A stretch of DNA of 64,000 nt from Mucidula mucida (taxonomy: Eukaryota > Basidiomycota > Agaricomycetes > Agaricales > Physalacriaceae). The stretch lies in NCBI GenBank assembly GCA_015501055.1, contig JADNYV010000011.1:186001-250000 (forward strand), in the 5' to 3' direction. Below are positions 61,165 to 64,000 of the stretch, one piece after another. Position numbers and translations under genes: made by a program. Position 1 is the stretch's first letter. Every line of letters begins with the position of its first letter. Below the pieces are notes generated by a model. It saw nothing but the letters and a program-made list of their open reading frames with translations, did not search any database and was not told where the DNA came from.

Positions 61165-62625
61165 GCATAACAATCTACACTATAGATTCTTCCAGCGTTT
61201 GGGAGCTCCGGGGTCTTGATGAAGATAATAGCACCTCAACATAAAACGGGGATTAGTGCTGATTCTGACTGAAATAGAAGGACAACTTCACCTTCTTCGC
61301 ACTTAGGACGTGTCCTGTGATAGTGCTCAGAAGCATTGCATTGGAACTGAATGCACTCACCTTGTTATCATCCATAGATCCCAGAATTCGGTGCGTTCTT
61401 GATGGTCACGTCGATCGTCTACAGAAGTCAAGGCAGTCGTCCATCAAGCATGTCTGAGAAGATCGTCCTCGTCGTGGAAACAGTGTCGAAGTACGAGAAA
61501 TTGTGCTTGAGGACGTCAAGTCAGCTTGTGGATGCGAGTTTGTCCAGAGAGGCGGGCGGAGCGGTCAACTTGCGGAGAAAACGTTTCGTCGGTTCGGCTT
61601 GGGGCATCAAGAATCGAGAATCGAAGTCGTGAGATATTGTGGTCGGTCGGCTTGTGGATTCGAAAGTGTGGCGTAGAGGCGGTCGGCTTGCGGGAGAGCG
61701 TGTCGTCGGGTCGGCTTGTGGAACTGGAGGTGAGAGTCGTGCTTGAGAATCGGAGGTGAGCGGTCGACTTGCGGGAGTAACGTTTCGTCGGTCGGCTTGT
61801 GGAACAGAAAGTCGTCCGCGAATCAAAAGTGCGGCGTAGAGACGGTCGGCTTGCGGGAGAGCGTGTCATCGAGTCGGCTTGTGGAATCAAAGGCGCGAGT
61901 CGAGGTGTATCGTGGTCGTGAGCGGTTGGCTTGCGGGAGGTCAATTTGCTGTTTCGAGAGTCGGTCGGCTTGCGGGAGTAACGTGTCGTCGGAACAGATC
62001 AACAAAGTCGGTCGTCTGCGAAGGTGGCGTAGAGGCGGTTGTCTTGCGGGAGTAACGTGTCGTCAGTTCGGCTTGTGGATTCAAGGGCGTGAGTTGAGTG
62101 TTCGTGAACGGTCGGCTTGCGGGAGTTCGTATCGTCGGTCGGCTTGTGGGGTGGAGGCAAATCGTGGCGGGAGCGGTCGGCTTGCAGAAGCTGGTCGGTC
62201 GGTATATTGATCGTCCGGTTTTGAGGCGGGTGAGTCTGAATATAATAAGTTTAACTGCAATGACATTGAGCTATCAGAACACTCACCGGTCGATTGAGGC
62301 GCAACAGCGGTTGTCCTCCGTGAGATAGTTGAATTGAGGCGTCGTCGTCGTCCAGAGCGGCAGTGAGAGAGTAACTGTGAGATGATGTGTGTGGGCGAGG
62401 AGACGAGTGGGAATGTGGTGTGGGCGAAAGAAAGGATGAGGTATCATTTAGGTCCACAGCACGTCCTTTTATATAGATGAGGGTGTCAGGGCTGTGCACA
62501 ATGGACCGACCCAAATTGGGATAGTCGTCCATTGTTCTGACCTTTTTTGGCTGGTCAAAGTTGTGTGGCGCTTCAGGGTCGGGCCGGGGGCCAGAAAAGG
62601 CAGTAACGTCGGGGGCATTACTTAC
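61165..62625 (-). repeat. Repeat element copy D (left arm)
   Basis: A minus-strand full copy: TATA box at 62467-62475, a first intron with intact GTGAGTG donor, the repeat exon (GGTCGGCTTGCGGGAG cores) and the 3' intron with the conserved tail. It lies upstream of membrane-protein copy 3. A partial inner duplication of the tail (TCTACACTATAGACTC-type string) is seen near 61017 and 61150. Confidence 0.75.
62467..62475 (-). promoter_or_regulatory. TATA box of repeat element copy D
   Basis: TATATAAAA on the minus strand, followed by GGACGTGCTGTGGACC; conserved among the copies. Confidence 0.5.
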
Positions 62626-62849
62626 GCTCGGCGCTTATTGAGATCGCTACTACTCTACATACAGAACCACTTGGCGGCTCTCAGTTCTTGATAAAAAAGC
62701 TGGTCATTTAACTTGAAGCAGTCCATACTGTAGTCACACAGCACTCCAGGAATCAAAATGGCACCAAGTCAGCATTTCTCTGAGTGGCGAATGAGATCTG
62801 GATTCCGGCTCTTGCCGACGACGTTATAATCCCCATGAACACTGGAGTT

Positions 62850-63430
62850 TGGAATTGAACTTTGATTAGTCAGAAGATTAGAACAATGGACGGCTTCCCT
62901 CACTTGGACACGCCGCCAAATTTCATGTCCCCCAAGTCGACCGCCTCTACGTCACAATTTCGACTTCGCAAGTCGGCCGCTTGTCCGTTATCCACAATCT
63001 ACCCCACACTTTTGGCCTGGGAGGTGACCGACAATATGCTATCCCGCAAGCCACTCGCCCCTTAAGCCACGACCAAGTACCTTCCGCAAGCCAAATCCTG
63101 AATCACAATTTTGTGAACTTATTCCGATGCTTTTACAACGAGGACGATGACAGTTCCGAGGAAGATCTACTCAAGTTCATGCACGTGGACGACGGAGCTG
63201 CCTCCATTAACAATCTCTATAGACAACCAAGTCCACCAACATGTTCTTCAACGCAAGGAAGACTCACACCTCCGACTTTTGAAGAAAAGGTGAGTGTATT
63301 CAGTCTCATCGTAAGACATTTGAGCACCATCATTAGACATGTTTTGAGTGCGAAGAAGTTGAAGTCCTTCTTTGCTTCGGTCAGATCCAGCAGTAATCTT
63401 CGTTTTTCTGTCAAAGAACAAGTCACCAGT
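62850..63430 (+). repeat. Repeat element copy G (right arm)
   Basis: A plus-strand copy with the GAACAATGGACGG block but lacking the TATA box and leader. A reduced repeat exon (CGCAAGCCACTCG-like cores) leads to a 3' intron (GTGAGTGTATTCAG ... ATCATTAG) and the GTGCGAAGAAGTTGAAG tail. It is divergent from copy D across a spacer homologous to that of the A/E pair. Confidence 0.6.
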
Positions 63431-64000
63431 TGAACGCCAATGAAACAAGTCCAGTGTAAGCTGTCCAATATAATGAATGTATTGGTGTGTTCATCGCGCC
63501 GCCCAGTTAGAGATTGTACGTCCTCAAGTGCCTATTGTCCCAGACAGGCACAAAACAAAGTCGGTCTTTCATATCGGAGAGCAGGAGCGTGCAGTAGTCC
63601 GATAGCAAGGTTATCGTTAGTCTCGATAATCGAAATAGGTGAAGGCAGTCATTACTCCAACTCCTGAAATTATAGTGTCTTCCTGCTGCCAGTCCAAGGA
63701 AGGCTGTTATGAACGAAGGCGTGGCTCCCAATTCAAGAGGTTCGCGACTTTGCGAAATCTATATACAACGTATTTAACGAGAAAGCATGATACCTAATCA
63801 GAGCTTGAGAGTTGAGAGCGAAACAACGAAACACGGTCGCCGCCGGAAAAGTGAGCCTGTCACAGCATCGAGGGAAAACGGGGGGCGGGGGGGGGTGCTA
63901 TAATTTAGACTCTTGCCGCAGCAGACAGAGAGTATGATTTCCGCCACAAGCTACAGCTTCGGCGCGCCAAGGCCCACCAGCACGACGCACAACCACCCGA
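63431..64000. other. Gene-free right end
   Basis: No coding exon can be supported in the last ~570 bases. A G-rich run lies near 63880. A gene may begin beyond the window. Confidence 0.4.

Overview
The window looks like genomic DNA of a wood- or litter-decaying basidiomycete (Agaricomycetes). Genes lie on both strands and are split by many introns of about 45-65 bp with GT..AG ends. The gene content also fits: a 16-intron laccase, an AA9 lytic polysaccharide monooxygenase, an aryl-alcohol-oxidase-type GMC flavoenzyme, a GH35 beta-galactosidase, and a fungal RNA-dependent RNA polymerase. I saw no tRNA, rRNA or CRISPR array.

Layout. 0.3-25.5 kb is a dense gene block: sterol-ester-type lipase (+), coiled-coil protein (+), L-fuconate dehydratase (-), GET1 (+), malate synthase (+), BTB/POZ protein (+), laccase (+), extended SDR (-), GH35 (-), GMC oxidase (-), and a membrane protein resembling PC-esterases (+) whose 3' end runs into a repeat. 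25.4-34.5 kb is the first repeat-rich area: a divergent pair of repeat elements, then a YIH1/IMPACT-type protein (-), glucosamine-6-phosphate deaminase (+), two tandem elements, and the first of three copies of a small ER-type membrane protein gene (possibly PGA1-like). 34.9-49.8 kb holds a cyclin-fold protein (+), a shikimate kinase/dehydroquinase/shikimate dehydrogenase tri-domain protein resembling the quinate repressor (-), an NmrA-like protein (-), AA9 (+), the RNA-dependent RNA polymerase (+) and an enoyl-CoA hydratase (-). 50.8-56.0 kb is a tandem pair of GT32 glycosyltransferases (-). 56.4-63.4 kb is a direct duplication of the unit [membrane protein gene + repeat element + divergent partner element].

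The most unusual content is the dispersed repeat family. Each full copy looks like a transcription unit: an upstream conserved block, a TATA box, a first exon, an intron, a long GC-rich exon built of a degenerate repeat (period 70 bp where it is cleanest), and a second conserved intron near the 3' end. Copies often occur as head-to-head pairs around a conserved spacer, and three copies of the left arm sit directly upstream of the same membrane-protein gene. The 70-bp period is not a multiple of three, which argues that the repeat exon is not read as protein. Functionally the ordinary genes fit plant-biomass use (laccase, AA9, GMC H2O2 producer, GH35, fuconate and C2 metabolism). The RNA-dependent RNA polymerase is a candidate for acting on repeat transcripts, but that link is only inference.
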